64,000 nt of DNA, taken from NCBI GenBank assembly GCA_001465935.1, contig LNKV01000031.1:271871-335870 (forward strand), in the 5' to 3' direction. The DNA comes from Clarireedia homoeocarpa. Taxonomy: Eukaryota; Ascomycota; Leotiomycetes; Helotiales; Rutstroemiaceae. The position numbers and the translations under genes are program-made. Of the stretch, positions 11,098 through 21,779 are shown in pieces. Each line of letters opens with the position of its first letter. The stretch's first letter is position 1. A model generated the notes under the pieces. That model worked only from the letters and a program-made list of their open reading frames with translations. It did not search any database and had not been told where the DNA came from.

Positions 11098-13485
11098 TTA
11101 AATCAAAGGGGTAGGATAGTCCAAAAACGCTTCCCAGTCGAACTCGTCCAGAATATCGACCTGGGGGTCAGGGTCATCATAAGCTATGTTGTCGGCCCTG
11201 TTACACATCAGATCGGTATCCTCATCGTTGTCGCAATTCATTTCTTCCATCATCTCCTGATTCGCAGCATCACTCACTGCCTCCACATCTGTTCCCTGAT
11301 CGTAATCCGTACCTTCATCGCCACTGGTAACCTTAATAATACCAGCTTTTTTGCGTGCCTGCTCCATATTTTCCCGTGTCCGCTCGCCCAATTTCTCTAT
11401 CCTTTCAAGGGCAGCATACTTATCATCATCCGGACTGTTCCTCAGCCGTTCCACAACTTTCGCATAGAAATTCAAAGCCTCGTCATAACGCCCCAATTTC
11501 TGGTAGCAATTCCCTATACACCTGCAAGTATCCAATGATTTTTCACCTTGCAATCTGTACGCTCGTATCCCCACCTCAAGGCATTTCCTCCACGACTTCA
11601 AGGCTTCACGATGCTCCCCCAATTTTTCTTGAACCTCAGCCAGGTCGTAAAACAAGTCTCGTCGCATTTGAAGATCTCCATTGTAGAACACCGAAATATT
11701 TAAACTATTCAGGACCTTACAAAGCAGATCGTATGATTCAGACAATTTCCCTTGACGGTACCAGATTTTAGCTTGATAGTGCTGGACCCACAAGTAATAT
11801 GCAGTATCTTCTCCGCGCACTAACCCCATACGCTCCATAACGTAACTACACAATGTCTCACTTGCCCTATAATTTCCTTGACTTATCATCACGGCGAGTA
11901 GATGCATCGCACTCATGCCCCATTCATTATAGTCAATAATAAAGCTTCCATCACTACAGTTGTTGAGAATAAGCCTCAAAGAATTTTCAAGATACACCAA
12001 TGGTACTGAACTGTTCACTTTCATGTACCAGTGGAGTAAATTTAAGGCTCCCATGGAAAATGCGTTGTTCCATCCATAAGTGATCTGGACTACTGCGCGA
12101 ATGATTTCTTCACCTTCGCTATAATGCGATTGATAGTACAAGATAATCGCATACAGGTAAGACGAATAAAGATGAATCGGATGCTTAGGCCACAGTTTTA
12201 TTTTGATTTGGGAGTGAATGGCCTTATGTACCTTTGCGGCTGTTCGATAGTCATGTAGCTTTATATGGAGATTCACAGTTTCGAGGTGCGTGATCAGTAA
12301 CTCGTAGGTGTTGAAATATTGCTGACTTTTTCCGGCAGCGACAATTTGTTGTTGCATTTCCAGAGAGTCGCCGAGCCGATCCGAATCATGATACAATTGG
12401 GCCAATTTCCGCATGACTGAGACTTTTTCTGTCATAGGAAGTACTTGAGGCTGCGAATTAGACAGCTTGGCTTTTAATTGTTCAATTTCTCTTGGCCACA
12501 CTTCATTACGTTTAAAAGCGTAATCGGTCCAGCTAAGACGTGGCGCTTTTATCCGCGAGGTTGAAAATATTCCGATCTCTCTGTATGGGAATGAATCAAA
12601 CGAATCATTCGTTCGTGTGCAGTAGTGCTGCATTTTCGTCAATGTTCGGCAGTCCGGAGTTGCCTCGGCTCGTAGCTCTTCTCTTGCGAGATCCTCGTCA
12701 TTTTCGACTGCTGGGCCCACAGAAAGGCCTAATTGCGAGAGAACCTGGGCCAAATTCGCAACGATTCCTGGAGCTCGTTCGGGTAACCCTCGACCGAGGA
12801 CAATGGAGGAGCTTTCTTGATGTTGTTTCGTGGACCGCGCTTCCACCTCCACCTCCACCTCCACCTCCATCTCCCAATCTTGGTCTAGGTCTTCTGTTTC
12901 GTTGGTAGGCGCATCCTGTGAGCAGTTTTGAGGTGCGGCCGGAGACAAAAGTTCGTTTATTTGCGAATGCCCTAGTCATTTAGTTCATCATTAGTAGACG
13001 CAATATGGGTAGATTGTAGAAGTCACAAACCAGCATAGGCTGCGTATGCTAATCCGCGAGGAATTGTCGCATATATCTCGGACGTACCAATTTGTTTTCG
13101 CCAGCGCTGTAGTTTGGCCTTGTTCACACGATGATCCGAGTTGATTTGTTCGATGTTTCTTGCAGACTTGAGAATTTCTAATCTTTCTTTTTTGCTGTAG
13201 TTCTTTTTCAGACCCCATTCCGAGAGCTTCTTTGTAAATGTGCGCCTGCTGTTCCATGAATTAGTCCATGTGTAGGCAAAATCACGCGCAGAATGGAGTG
13301 CACACTTACGAAACAATAAAGCCCTTAGACTTAAGACAGTCGCTGATATAGGAGAGGGTCTTTTTTTCATGGATATAGCATTCGATGATATCTCCTTTTA
13401 GCTGTTCCCAGTCTTTTTTCGTCATATGTCTTTCTGGGCGGGCTGGCAGATAGTTGAAGTGTGCTGTGGGTAAAGAAGCAGACAT
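11098..13485 (-). CDS. Clr5-domain protein with TPR-rich C-terminal half
   Basis: Three exons: 13485-13310, 13245-13031, 12971-11098; phases close to 754 aa. Residues about 24-75 form a Clr5 domain (KKDWEQLKGDIIECYIHEKKTLSYISDCLKSKG, here quoted only in part, then FTKKLSEWGLKKN), a fungal DNA-associated module placed at the N-terminus. A low-complexity acidic run of alternating Glu/Val (from CCACCT repeats at about 12845-12868) follows. The remainder is helical repeat: paired helices such as KVSVMRKLAQLYHD, YDLLCKVLNSLN and SLDTCRCIGNCYQKLGRYDEAL match tetratricopeptide repeats, ending in an acidic tail (residues about 650-754). Proteins of this layout are common and highly duplicated in Pezizomycotina; their function is unknown, with regulation of transcription or self-recognition suggested. 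The first exon is short and was found by extending the Clr5 frame upstream. Confidence 0.85.
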
Positions 13486-13692
13486 CGTGAATACAGGAAG
13501 CAGCTCGCCTACTATCTGAGTGGCAGACTACTGAAACTCGCAAGGCCGAGTTTTTGGACGCTTTGAAGTGTAACGGAGAATCTCGAATGATTTATTACGC
13601 AAAAAAGATGTTGAAGAAAGCAATTTGGTATTAACGACCTTGCTATCTTGATGAAATTCAAGAGAACGCGAACATCTTTATTGAAGTTGTGA

Positions 13693-13759
13693 TGTGAAAA
13701 CTCCAAAAGTGACGCCGCTTCTAGAGAAGTGACAATTTAGGCTTATCTTGGGTTTCACA
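13693..13759 (-). repeat. 3' terminal repeat of the TRIM-like element
   Basis: 67 bp with 7-bp inverted termini TGTGAAA/TTTCACA. On the minus strand it follows the polypurine tract at about 13760-13771. Confidence 0.7.
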
Positions 13760-13980
13760 TACCCCCCTCAGAGTGTAAACTCTGCAAGCGTATCCAAATA
13801 GGTAGACCAGGGCTATTTCCCGGTTTTCTGTGCACTATTGTTGTGCTGTTGAACTACCTCTTTCCAACCACTTCTGACTAAGTGGACTAGGCTGGTCTTG
13901 TGCATCGTGTGTGCGTAGAACTACCTCTTATAGTTGGGTAGACCGCCTAGTTATTTTTTCGTTGATCGCTTAGCTTGATT

Positions 13981-14022
13981 GCAAAGCTAGGGATTTAACC
14001 ACTGCGCTATCCGCGCGAACCG
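13981..14022 (-). other. tRNA-like A-box segment inside the TRIM-like element
   Basis: On the minus strand the segment starts GCGCGGATAGCGCAGTGG, which contains a good RNA polymerase III A-box (TAGCGCAGTGG), and continues through a 5-bp stem AGCTT/AAGCT with a 7-nt loop. No B-box or 3' half follows, so it is not a functional tRNA. It could be a captured tRNA 5' half or SINE head. Confidence 0.3.
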
Positions 14023-14411
14023 GGACTTGATGTTGACTATCCAGTACTTCCAGTCAGCTGATGTTTCGAGGATTCTGGAGGTGCTTTTGCTGTTTCCTCC
14101 TGCCATTTTTGAAGTATTGATAATCGTGGTCTGCTTGTTTGGATTCGAAAATAGATTGGTTCAAGAGATTGGGTTTTGAATTCGTATTGCACACAGCTCG
14201 CAAGCTTATGTCCGAGTTGTTCGTTCGTGTTGTTGGTTCGGGTTATTGGTTCAAAATTCGGTTCAAGTTGGTTGGTTCCTGAATTGATACTGAGCACAGC
14301 TCGCAAACTGCGTCGGAAATGTTGGTTCAAAGATTGGGTTCGAAATCGGGGTCTTTTTGGGAACTGAGATAGACAATCGTTGCGGAATCTCAAAGGAGAG
14401 GGCTCATAACT

Positions 14412-14472
14412 GCGAAAACTCCAAAAGTAACGCCACTTCAAGAGAAGTGACAATTACGGCTTATATTTCACA
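14412..14472 (-). repeat. 5' terminal repeat of the TRIM-like element
   Basis: 61 bp, aligned over its whole length to 13693-13759. It lacks about 5 bp near its start and shows C-to-T changes relative to the other copy (GTGGCGTTAC versus GCGGCGTCAC on the minus strand). The tRNA-Met half-molecule primer site abuts it at 14401-14411. Confidence 0.7.
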
Positions 14473-16030
14473 AAAAATCAATCAATCTATCAAAGAATCT
14501 AATACTTTGAGAAGCATCATGGGATTAATATAGATAATAAGTAAATCTTACTTGGCAGCTAAGGGGATAGCTGCATATGGCCAACCCGGATGCCACTTCA
14601 CTAAGGGTATTGCTAAGCTTAGCTCTGGAGGGCCTCTGGTTCTGTATAAGGCTTCTTTTTCTTCCTGTACATAGCTTTAGTGCTGTAGTTGAATATTCTG
14701 AAGTCAATCAGCACTTTCATTAGTGGTTTCGTCACAGAAGTAACAGAGCGACAAGTGTATCTTTGTGAAGAAAGCCCCTCGCAAGGCTCGCCGGCTGGTT
14801 TAACAGCATGAAACCTTCATCAGCAACCTGAGCCTCACCACGCTCGATGTGACCTCTCCAATGAAACGCGTCTAAACAGGCAATAGCGTTTACTGTCGAA
14901 CAACTCAAATAACAACCGCTCGACATGGATCAAAAGTCCCCAACAAGAAAAAAGGCGGGAAACAGCCGACTAGCCAACAAGAAGACATCATGAATGCGAA
15001 TAACAATGCGCAAGGGTCAAAAATCCCCTCGATCATACCGCACCATGGCGCAGCATATGCGAAGCAACGCTACTGCCTAATACTTACACCCACACAAGCG
15101 ACCAAAAAAGAAAAAGTCACCCTCCATGAACTTCCAACCGGCTTTCAAGACAGCGACCATTTTTCACCGGAAATCATCTCCCGGCATTCATCCAGCGTTT
15201 CATTTCATCCATGGTGGCGCAAATCAGCACACGACGTGGCATCTCACCAACGGATTTTGAAATTTGTCCCCTCGCACAATGGCGCAAGTGGCTTTTCCCG
15301 CAAGGCTCTCTCGAGCTCGTGGGGGGTGATAGGGGGGGGGGGGGAAGTCCCCTTTCGCGTACAGACCATGTCATCAAAATTATTGGTGTTGAAGTTGGTC
15401 AGCACATAGAGAGAGGTTGGTTGGACAGGACGGGAGTAAGATTAAAGTTGTGGTGGGGGAAAAGGAGGGCAAGTAAAACCCAAGAAAGAACATGCGCATG
15501 TTGAATTTCCAGTTCACCGTATTTATCGAGCCTGAGCCAAGGTTAAGTAAGGTACGGCGACCTTTTTTTTTTTTCTCTCCGCATAGCTCGCTCATCAGTC
15601 CCCTTTCCTAACCCGGCAAAGACCAACGCTGGCGCTGGAGTACTTTCCTTTCACTATAATTTAGACGAGGGAAAGATTAAGCCTTGAAAGGCTCCATTCG
15701 TAACCACCGCGGATGCCACGGAGTGTGGGTTTGCAATATATATATATATATATACATGTTAATATATATACATGTTAATAACAAAATCACGTGCGCACTT
15801 TTGCTGTCCTTCTTCTAAGTCTGCTGACTTCGAGATCTAGACGTCTTACAGTATAGGATCGATAGGTATTCTTCCCTCCGGTCTTGGTGTGGGAGGCCAA
15901 CCTCAATGCTATCTTCCGTTGCCTTTTACAGTCTTGGCTTCCGCTTCGTTTACAATTTGGCCATCGCATTTCGTGACTACAGATTTCCCTCCCCATATCA
16001 CCAATCCTCTCTCATCTCATGCACCTCCTC
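14473..16030. other. Spacer with simple repeats, no supported gene
   Basis: 1.56 kb. Holds two forms of the CAAAAGTCCCC motif (14931-14941 and, as TCAAAAATCCCC, about 15017-15028), a 12-G run near 15330, a T-run near 15565, and an AT dinucleotide tract with a duplicated ATATATATACATGTTAAT unit at about 15735-15780. The 139-codon frame at 14990-15409 (+) has no domain, crosses the G-run and is not called. Confidence 0.5.
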
Positions 16031-17342
16031 TCATCTCGTCTCCACCTTAGTCCTCACCTCAGTATCAACCCTAATCCCCTGTTCCTCATCCTTGTCATTC
16101 ACAAACTCATCACTCCCTGACGGCCCCTTTGTCCCAAGCGTAATATCATCGAGTTCTGGGCCTTTGCGGCCGCTGGAACGAGTACGCGGAACATTCGGAT
16201 TATTCAATGGTTTCTTGGAGCCTTGAGAGCTGGCTGTGCTGCGGCGATGACGGCGGTCGAAGAAGCGTTTGGGGAGGGTGCGGAGAAGAGGAAGGTTACC
16301 GCAGGTGATACCGAGGGAGGCTTCGAGATAGGTCCAGAGTCCGGGTTGGACTTGAGTGACTGGCGGTTGGGTTAGTTGCCAATAATTGCAAGGTAGAGGT
16401 TGTGGAGCGAGGGAGAGGGGAACTTACAGCTGAGATCATGATGATCAATGCTAGCGATTGCAACCAAGCGGACGATACTGGTACAGACGACGCTGATTGA
16501 TAGCTCGTTAGTTCAGGTTTCCATATCATCAGAACGAAGGTTAAAACTTACAAAAGACCACAAAGCATAAGAGCTATCAAAGCAATCTTTCTTCTCCTAT
16601 TCATTTGCAGCCTTAAGATCATCGGAATGGGCATACACAGAATGAATAGATCTCCCACGATGGCCAAAACACCATTCGGCACACCGATAGTTGAGAGCAA
16701 GTTATTCACACAATGTCCTTTGACACGTTTGTCCCAAAAATAGTTGACAGGGGTACATTCAAACGTAGTCGCGAACCAGGCGCCAATGGCCCAGAGGAGA
16801 GTATAAATCCACACTGCCCATGCGACGATTCTGAATTTGCGAGAGGAACCAAAAAGTCGCACGTAGAATAGGATGATGGACGTTTTAACGAGGAAAATAG
16901 CAATGGGATAGAATCTTTGAATGATCCATACCGACTGTATTAAATGTTAACACCCAAAATTTTACAAATTTTCACTCCGTGATGGTTGCCACGCTGGATG
17001 GTCTAACTCACAAGATTCACGCGTCTTAAGTCAGCCTTTGTGAGAGTCTTCTGGTGGGATCCAACACCGACGGTAATGCCTTGAAGCAATCAGCATATGT
17101 TTCTCTTCGCAACATCACGAACTAAGGTACTCACCCCAGAACTCCATAATCATATTAGGGTAGGTAGCAATCAATGCAGCACACATAACCCAATCCTCTT
17201 TCTGAAGATGACCGATAGATACTTTCTTCGCATACACACGTAGAATTGTGGTAAGATGCGAAAGAATGATGCCCACGGTCGTCAAGGAAATGATCAGTGC
17301 CTTCTTTCCACTCGTGTTCAAGTGGTCGAATGTGAATGCCAT
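16031..17342 (-). CDS. Rhodopsin-domain integral membrane protein (fungal SAT4/PTH11-like class)
   Basis: Five exons: 17342-17135, 17079-17012, 16934-16552, 16492-16428, 16359-16031; phases close to 350 aa. The N-terminal two thirds contain about seven hydrophobic segments (ALIISLTTVGIILSHL, WVMCAALIATYP, FYPIAIFLVKTSIILFYVRLF, WAVWIYTLLWAIGAWFATTF, GVLAIVGDLFILCMPIPMIL, IALIALMLCGLFVVC, ASLGITCGNLPLL). Family landmarks are present: a Lys-Asp-Trp near TM2, the FxCTPVNYFWD loop, PIPMILRLQMNRRRK after TM5, and the closing GNLPLLRTLPKRFF. The C-terminal tail is Ser/Asp-rich and cytoplasmic. Members are plasma-membrane proteins of largely unknown ligand; some (Pth11) sense surfaces during plant infection, but no CFEM domain occurs here. 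A second, different member begins at 63408. Confidence 0.88.
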
Positions 17343-18533
17343 TGTGACTGATATGGATGTAAGTGTGGCAGTAGAAATAAGTATGAATAAATATGTTTTG
17401 CAGTGGTCGAATACCTCAGCGTTGTTATATTCTACCCCTCAATCGTCCCTCCTCCGGTCTTGTAACCGAGAAGCGTCGTCACTTGTAATAATGCTCAGTG
17501 ACCTTGATCGGGAGAGTTTGGATCCAATGTCGAAACAAAAACTGTTTGAAATGGCGATACAGTAAGTGTGATGCTTCTTCGAGTATGAAATCTCGAATTT
17601 CAATGTTGAAGTGGTGATAAGAGAGGTCGGAATAAAGCCGAATTCCCTTTGTGCGAAAACTCCAATCCAACGACCGGAAATTTCTCCGCTGCTCCAATCA
17701 TACAAGGCAATAAAAAGTTCGCCATCTATCTCCCTTGATCTTCTCCACATCACTGGATACTACTTTCAGTATTCACAAAGGACAAGCGTTCAGCGTGAAC
17801 ACGCGATCTTGTGGAGGGGCGCTAACGAGTTGTTGTAGATAAAGGGACTTCCAATTCTAATGTAGTGTAAGTAACATTCCAACGCATTTTCCATCTCAAT
17901 AAAGACCGGCACTCGCCGGACAGACGTACTGGAACAATAAAGATGGCGACCTAAGAAGATAATGATAGAAGATTGCCCTGCGAATAGCTTCCACACCACA
18001 CCAAGCCCAAACGAAGCGCATGCGTAGAAGACGATCGAGAATATCCCGAATTAGAATTTGTAGCCGCAATAGTGATAGTGCGCAGAGCAGTTAATGAGAT
18101 TTTCGATGGTGGTTACTCTTTCTTGTCTGAAAGAGATAGGCCGTTGCGACAGCAAAAAAATACTACCATGCTACGCCAAATTTGCGCCCAGATCAACTTG
18201 CTGAAGGTCTATGTATGTCCATGTCTCATTATCTTCGCTCTCATCTGCCACATCGACAACGGAGCTCGTGTTGGTTGGAATAAACTTATTGGAACCATCC
18301 TCATTGTCAAGCGTATATCTCACGATCTCTTCGTCGGTCAATATCTGATGTGCGACGTTGAATTCTGCAGCATCGCTGTTGGATGATTCGCAGCTCGAGG
18401 CTTCATGATACTCGGGAATATTTTTGCACCAAAGTACCATGCTTTTAACGCAGCTGCAATTTGTTGTCCCAAATCGGCCGGTTCTTTCTGCGCTGGAGAG
18501 CGTGTAAAGCTAGCCGATGGCCGATGGTCGATT
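17343..18533. other. Spacer upstream of the rhodopsin-domain gene; one acidic ORF of doubtful status
   Basis: Contains the promoter of the minus-strand membrane protein gene. A minus-strand frame at 18440-18171 starts with ATG and encodes 89 residues rich in Asp/Glu/Ser (ILTDEEIVRYTLDNEDG, DVADESEDNETWTYIDL). The composition recalls the acidic linker in some transposases, but I cannot assign it. It may be a relic exon. Confidence 0.3.
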
Positions 18534-19332
18534 TACAAAAGTCCCTCTTCCGCATAAGCCGGCAAATGAAGTGTGGCTGGCGATGTAGTTATGTTGTAAC
18601 GGTTCGTTCTAAATGTTACAAAAGTCCCCAAGCAAGAGTGTGCGGCTAATTTAGCGAATCAACAAAAGTCCCCATGCCACGTCTCAGCTCGTATGTCTCA
18701 CCCAAAGATGCGATGGCATGAATCCATACCAGAAGTCGGGATGGGTATGCATACAAGCGCTTTCTTGGGCACACAACCATTGCGCTGGAACGGAACATGG
18801 TTGGCAACCCAGCCAGCCCCGCCCTGTCGAATCCGCCACCCCATATAGAATAGAGGCTAGTCGTTGCTGCTGCTGCTCATAAAAAGTTCTCCGGAACAAG
18901 CATTTTCTGGAGGGCACTAGGCGGCGGAGAGAAAACTCGATTCGGGGAGGTATGGGGAGGGGACTTTTGCTGGGCTTTTGCTGGACAGGGGAGTTTGCTG
19001 AACAGGGGTTAAGGGCAGACCTCGCCTGATTTGCCGGTGGTGGGAATTTCCAATTCAAGAAAATTGAGATGCCCATCCGCTGCGATGAAAATAGTAAAAG
19101 GGTACTTTTGTCACGACAACAACTTGGTTTCATCTGGTACCTACCACAAATGGATATTTGGATAGTATCTTAGACTGGGTTGACTACCTACTAGCTACGT
19201 GGACGACCAAAGTCCCCATATCAGCAACACCGGGTCAAAATGCCTAGACAGCTATTAGTGACGCGGCGGCTCAGACGTGCTGCCTCACGAGACCTAAGTC
19301 GGTCTTGTCGTTGCTGCGACTGTCAAAGTTCC
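18534..19332. promoter_or_regulatory. Cluster of AAAAGTCCCC-type motifs upstream of the Q/N/H-rich gene
   Basis: At least six near-identical sites in 800 bp: ACAAAAGTCCCT at about 18534, ACAAAAGTCCCC at 18618-18629, AACAAAAGTCCCC at 18661-18673, the inverse GGGGACTTTTG at 18959-18969, CAAAGTCCCC at 19208-19217, and TCAAAGTTCCCC at about 19323. Their recurrence in both orientations suggests a binding site. The CCCC core resembles the stress-response element core (CCCCT/AGGGG), but the AAAAGT flank is not part of it. Target gene and factor are inferred. Confidence 0.45.
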
Positions 19333-19402
19333 CCTACATCATACCAGGAAGTCTTAGGTATGTGAGGCGATTTTGGACCAAACAAGGCAACCTCAATCTT
19401 TG

Positions 19403-19410
19403 TATATAAG
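19403..19410 (+). promoter_or_regulatory. TATA box of the Q/N/H-rich gene
   Basis: TATATAAG about 350 bp before the ATG at 19762, followed by a CT-rich stretch typical of fungal transcription start regions. Confidence 0.4.
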
Positions 19411-19761
19411 GATGGGAGCTACACTCACCACCTCATAATTATCCACGGCTCTATCCTACTCCTCTATATCTAGACTGTGCACAAACGCCCCGAAAGCCTT
19501 TTTGTTTCATTTTCAAACCCCTCCCTACCCGAAATTTCTACTTTCTTTCTCACTCAGCAATAAATCTAACATTTGCTGCCAGATATTGCACTCTCTAAGG
19601 ATCTTTTTCACATCTATATTACTTCCCTCATCATTGTGCTTCTTATTTCTTGAATTCACCGTGAATTATCTGCTTCTGTGATCAATTCGTTGTCATATCC
19701 ATCAGCGCTTCCACTTTGAGATATCGACGTATTCCAGACTTGCCAAAAGATAACCTCAGAA

Positions 19762-20358
19762 ATGCCTTCACAGCATCGCTACAGTTCTGAAAATCCTTTT
19801 GAGGTATGTGGTTTTTCCTTGCTTTTAAGTTGATTACAATTCTTACACACTTCAAAGCAACAACAATATCAAGCCGGCCTGCGATACTACAACAGCAACC
19901 ATCACCACCACCAACACCACCACCAACATCCCGCGGCTCAGACCAATTACAACCAACAAAATACCAACTATAATCAATATCCAGCAGAGATTCATGCCAA
20001 CTACGCTCACACGCCCGGCACTTACGCCTCAACCTCTCAAAAAAACCAATACGCCAACGTAGATCGGAACCCTCAAAACCCCTACGCTTCGCAATCAGCA
20101 GCCGGATCATCAACCGCAGCTGGCACCAATAATGGCCAGTTTTCAGTCGACACCAGGAGCCCAATGGAGCGCTGGCAAGCCGAGTCTTTCTATCAAAGCC
20201 CTTGGAACAACGTTGGAAGCTATGCTACCAACTATGGAGGTAGGGCTACCGAGAATCAACAGCAACAGCAGCAACAGCAAGAAGAACCAAGACTGGAAGA
20301 TGATTGGAGTGTTTGCGGTAATCAATCTACTGTGTATGGTGGAAGAAGTGGAAGATAG
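19762..20358 (+). CDS. Gln/Asn/His/Tyr-rich low-complexity protein (prion-like), unknown function
   Basis: Two exons, 19762-19803 and 19858-20358, joined in phase 0 across a GTATGT...AAAG intron; 180 aa. The start context follows a long 5' leader of about 350 nt with a TATA box. The second exon opens with QQQYQAGLRYYNSN, then a His-rich run (HHHHQHHHQH), several NYNQ/QY blocks, and later a Gln8 tract (QQQQQQQQ) before an acidic EEPRLEDDW and Gly/Arg end. There is no signal peptide, membrane segment or known domain. Composition of this kind is seen in proteins that form condensates or prion-like assemblies; that role is inferred. The upstream motif cluster suggests strong, possibly stress-linked regulation. 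Confidence 0.7.
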
Positions 20359-21779
20359 TCTGGGGGTGCTTGAAATACTCTACCTGGCTGCCGGACAGCT
20401 ACAGAGGTCAAGAGGCCATGTTTTTTGTTCTAAGATGACTTCATTTACTGTACGAGATTTGTTGTTTTCCTGAGGTTGATCTGATATTCTGTGCTCTTGC
20501 GATGTTGAGGGTCTCTCTAATTTTGTATTGGCGTGTTGGATTATGATGCGATGGAGTGCTGGAGCTGGAATGTTAGCCATGGTTTATGGGATATTGGACA
20601 TACCAAAATTTTATATTGTATGTTGTTTGCTGGGTTTCAATTCGTAATGTTAGATCTTATTTATATTTCATCACTGAGTCCTGCTCGAGGGGCCGAGTGG
20701 CAAAGTCCTGTGTTCATAGAATAGCACTTTGTATTGGCAATCGTAACTCATATCTTTGTTGCTGATTCTCTTTAGTCATGGTATTCGTCTGCTTCACGTT
20801 AAACTTTCATCGTGGCACTTTGCAGCTAAATAGACCTGCATGTCAGCAGGATGATGCTTGGAAGTAACCTTGTATGACGTTAGACAGACTAACAAACACG
20901 CACATGCGGACCCTTTCCGAAACAACTACCGATGCTATGCATCTCCCATCCTTCCTCCCTTCCTTCCATCCATCAATCCATGTTCATCAAACAAGATCCG
21001 GATGATGGACCCAATCATGATGTTCATCCTATGAATCTGAGGGGCTCAGATTCGCACATCCAGTGCTCGCTATCACCTAATCAGTGCTCGGTGTCATCAT
21101 GATAGTATCAAACCCATACCATCCTTCGTAAACCCCGCATATACATTGACCGAAACATCCGCTATGTGAGAAAAGAGATAGGGAATTAGAATTCCTACTA
21201 GTTGTTTCGTGTCGCCGGGGCGGGTAGTGACCGGGGGGGGGGAATTGCGTCTGGGGGGAATAAATGACCGGGGGTAATGTCCGGGCGGGGGGAGGGAGCG
21301 CTTGGGAAGGAGATTGCATAGTTGGTGTGTATTTTCTATCGACCTGGATACGTACGTACATGAATACGGCCCACTGCATGCTTTTTACATTCATCTGAAT
21401 ACTCTTCTATCATCTGGAAATAATGCATCCATCTCTGCCATCCAATAAGCCCACCTTCCATACGCCGCACACAAAACGACCAATCATATCTACCATTAAC
21501 CCAGCCCCACGTACATAATTCCCCCATCACCTGTAATCCCTCCTAGCCATATATCAGCCACCTCTCTCTCGCACTTCTCATTCTCTTCACCTGTCGTCAT
21601 CCCAAGCAGCATGCAAATTCCGCATCCTAACCAGCCGTCTCAACAACCTCCACACTCGTCGCAGCCTCCGCGTCTCGATCCGCAGTCAACGCGTCTTTCG
21701 CCTCCGCCCTATTATCTCACCATTGATCAGTCTCTTCCGATCTTACTCCATGTTTCACTGTACCCTCCCGCGGCAGCAG
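20359..21779. other. Spacer with G-rich tracts, no supported gene
   Basis: 1.4 kb. Apart from the G-run array at 21217-21297 it holds short CCTTCC repeats near 20948-20975 and a poorly supported frame at 21611-21847 (+). Confidence 0.45.
21217..21297 (+). other. G-quadruplex-forming tract
   Basis: Eight or more runs of three to ten G in about 80 bp (including a 10-G run at 21233-21242 and runs of six and five), separated by loops of 1-12 nt. This satisfies the usual G4 pattern on the plus strand. Intergenic, downstream of the Q/N/H-rich gene. Confidence 0.55.

Larger units (their letters stand above)
13693..14472 (-). mobile_element. TRIM-like non-autonomous LTR retrotransposon (copia-type primer site)
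   Basis: Two direct repeats of 67 bp (13693-13759) and 61 bp (14412-14472) bound a 652-bp internal region. Each begins TGTGAAA and ends TTTCACA or a one-base variant (TTCGCA), as LTRs do. Read on the minus strand, the bases directly after the first repeat are GTTATGAGCCC, which is the complement of the anticodon stem-loop of initiator tRNA-Met (GGGCUCAUAAC), the half-tRNA primer site used by copia-type elements. Directly before the second repeat is a purine tract (CTGAGGGGGGTA). Repeat, primer site, internal region, purine tract and repeat are therefore in the canonical order with no spacing errors. No gag or pol frame is present; a 138-codon frame (14453-14037) has no ATG. No matching target duplication is visible (tgtga left, aaaaa right), and the repeats differ by transitions and a short deletion, so the copy is old or rearranged. 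Confidence 0.72.

Noticed and set aside
14990..15409. 139-codon plus-strand frame
   Set aside because: No domain, crosses a 12-G run, and competing frames of similar length occur on both strands.
18684..19133. 149-codon minus-strand frame inside the motif cluster
   Set aside because: Composition is unlike a folded protein, no domain, and it overlaps the probable promoter of the plus-strand gene.
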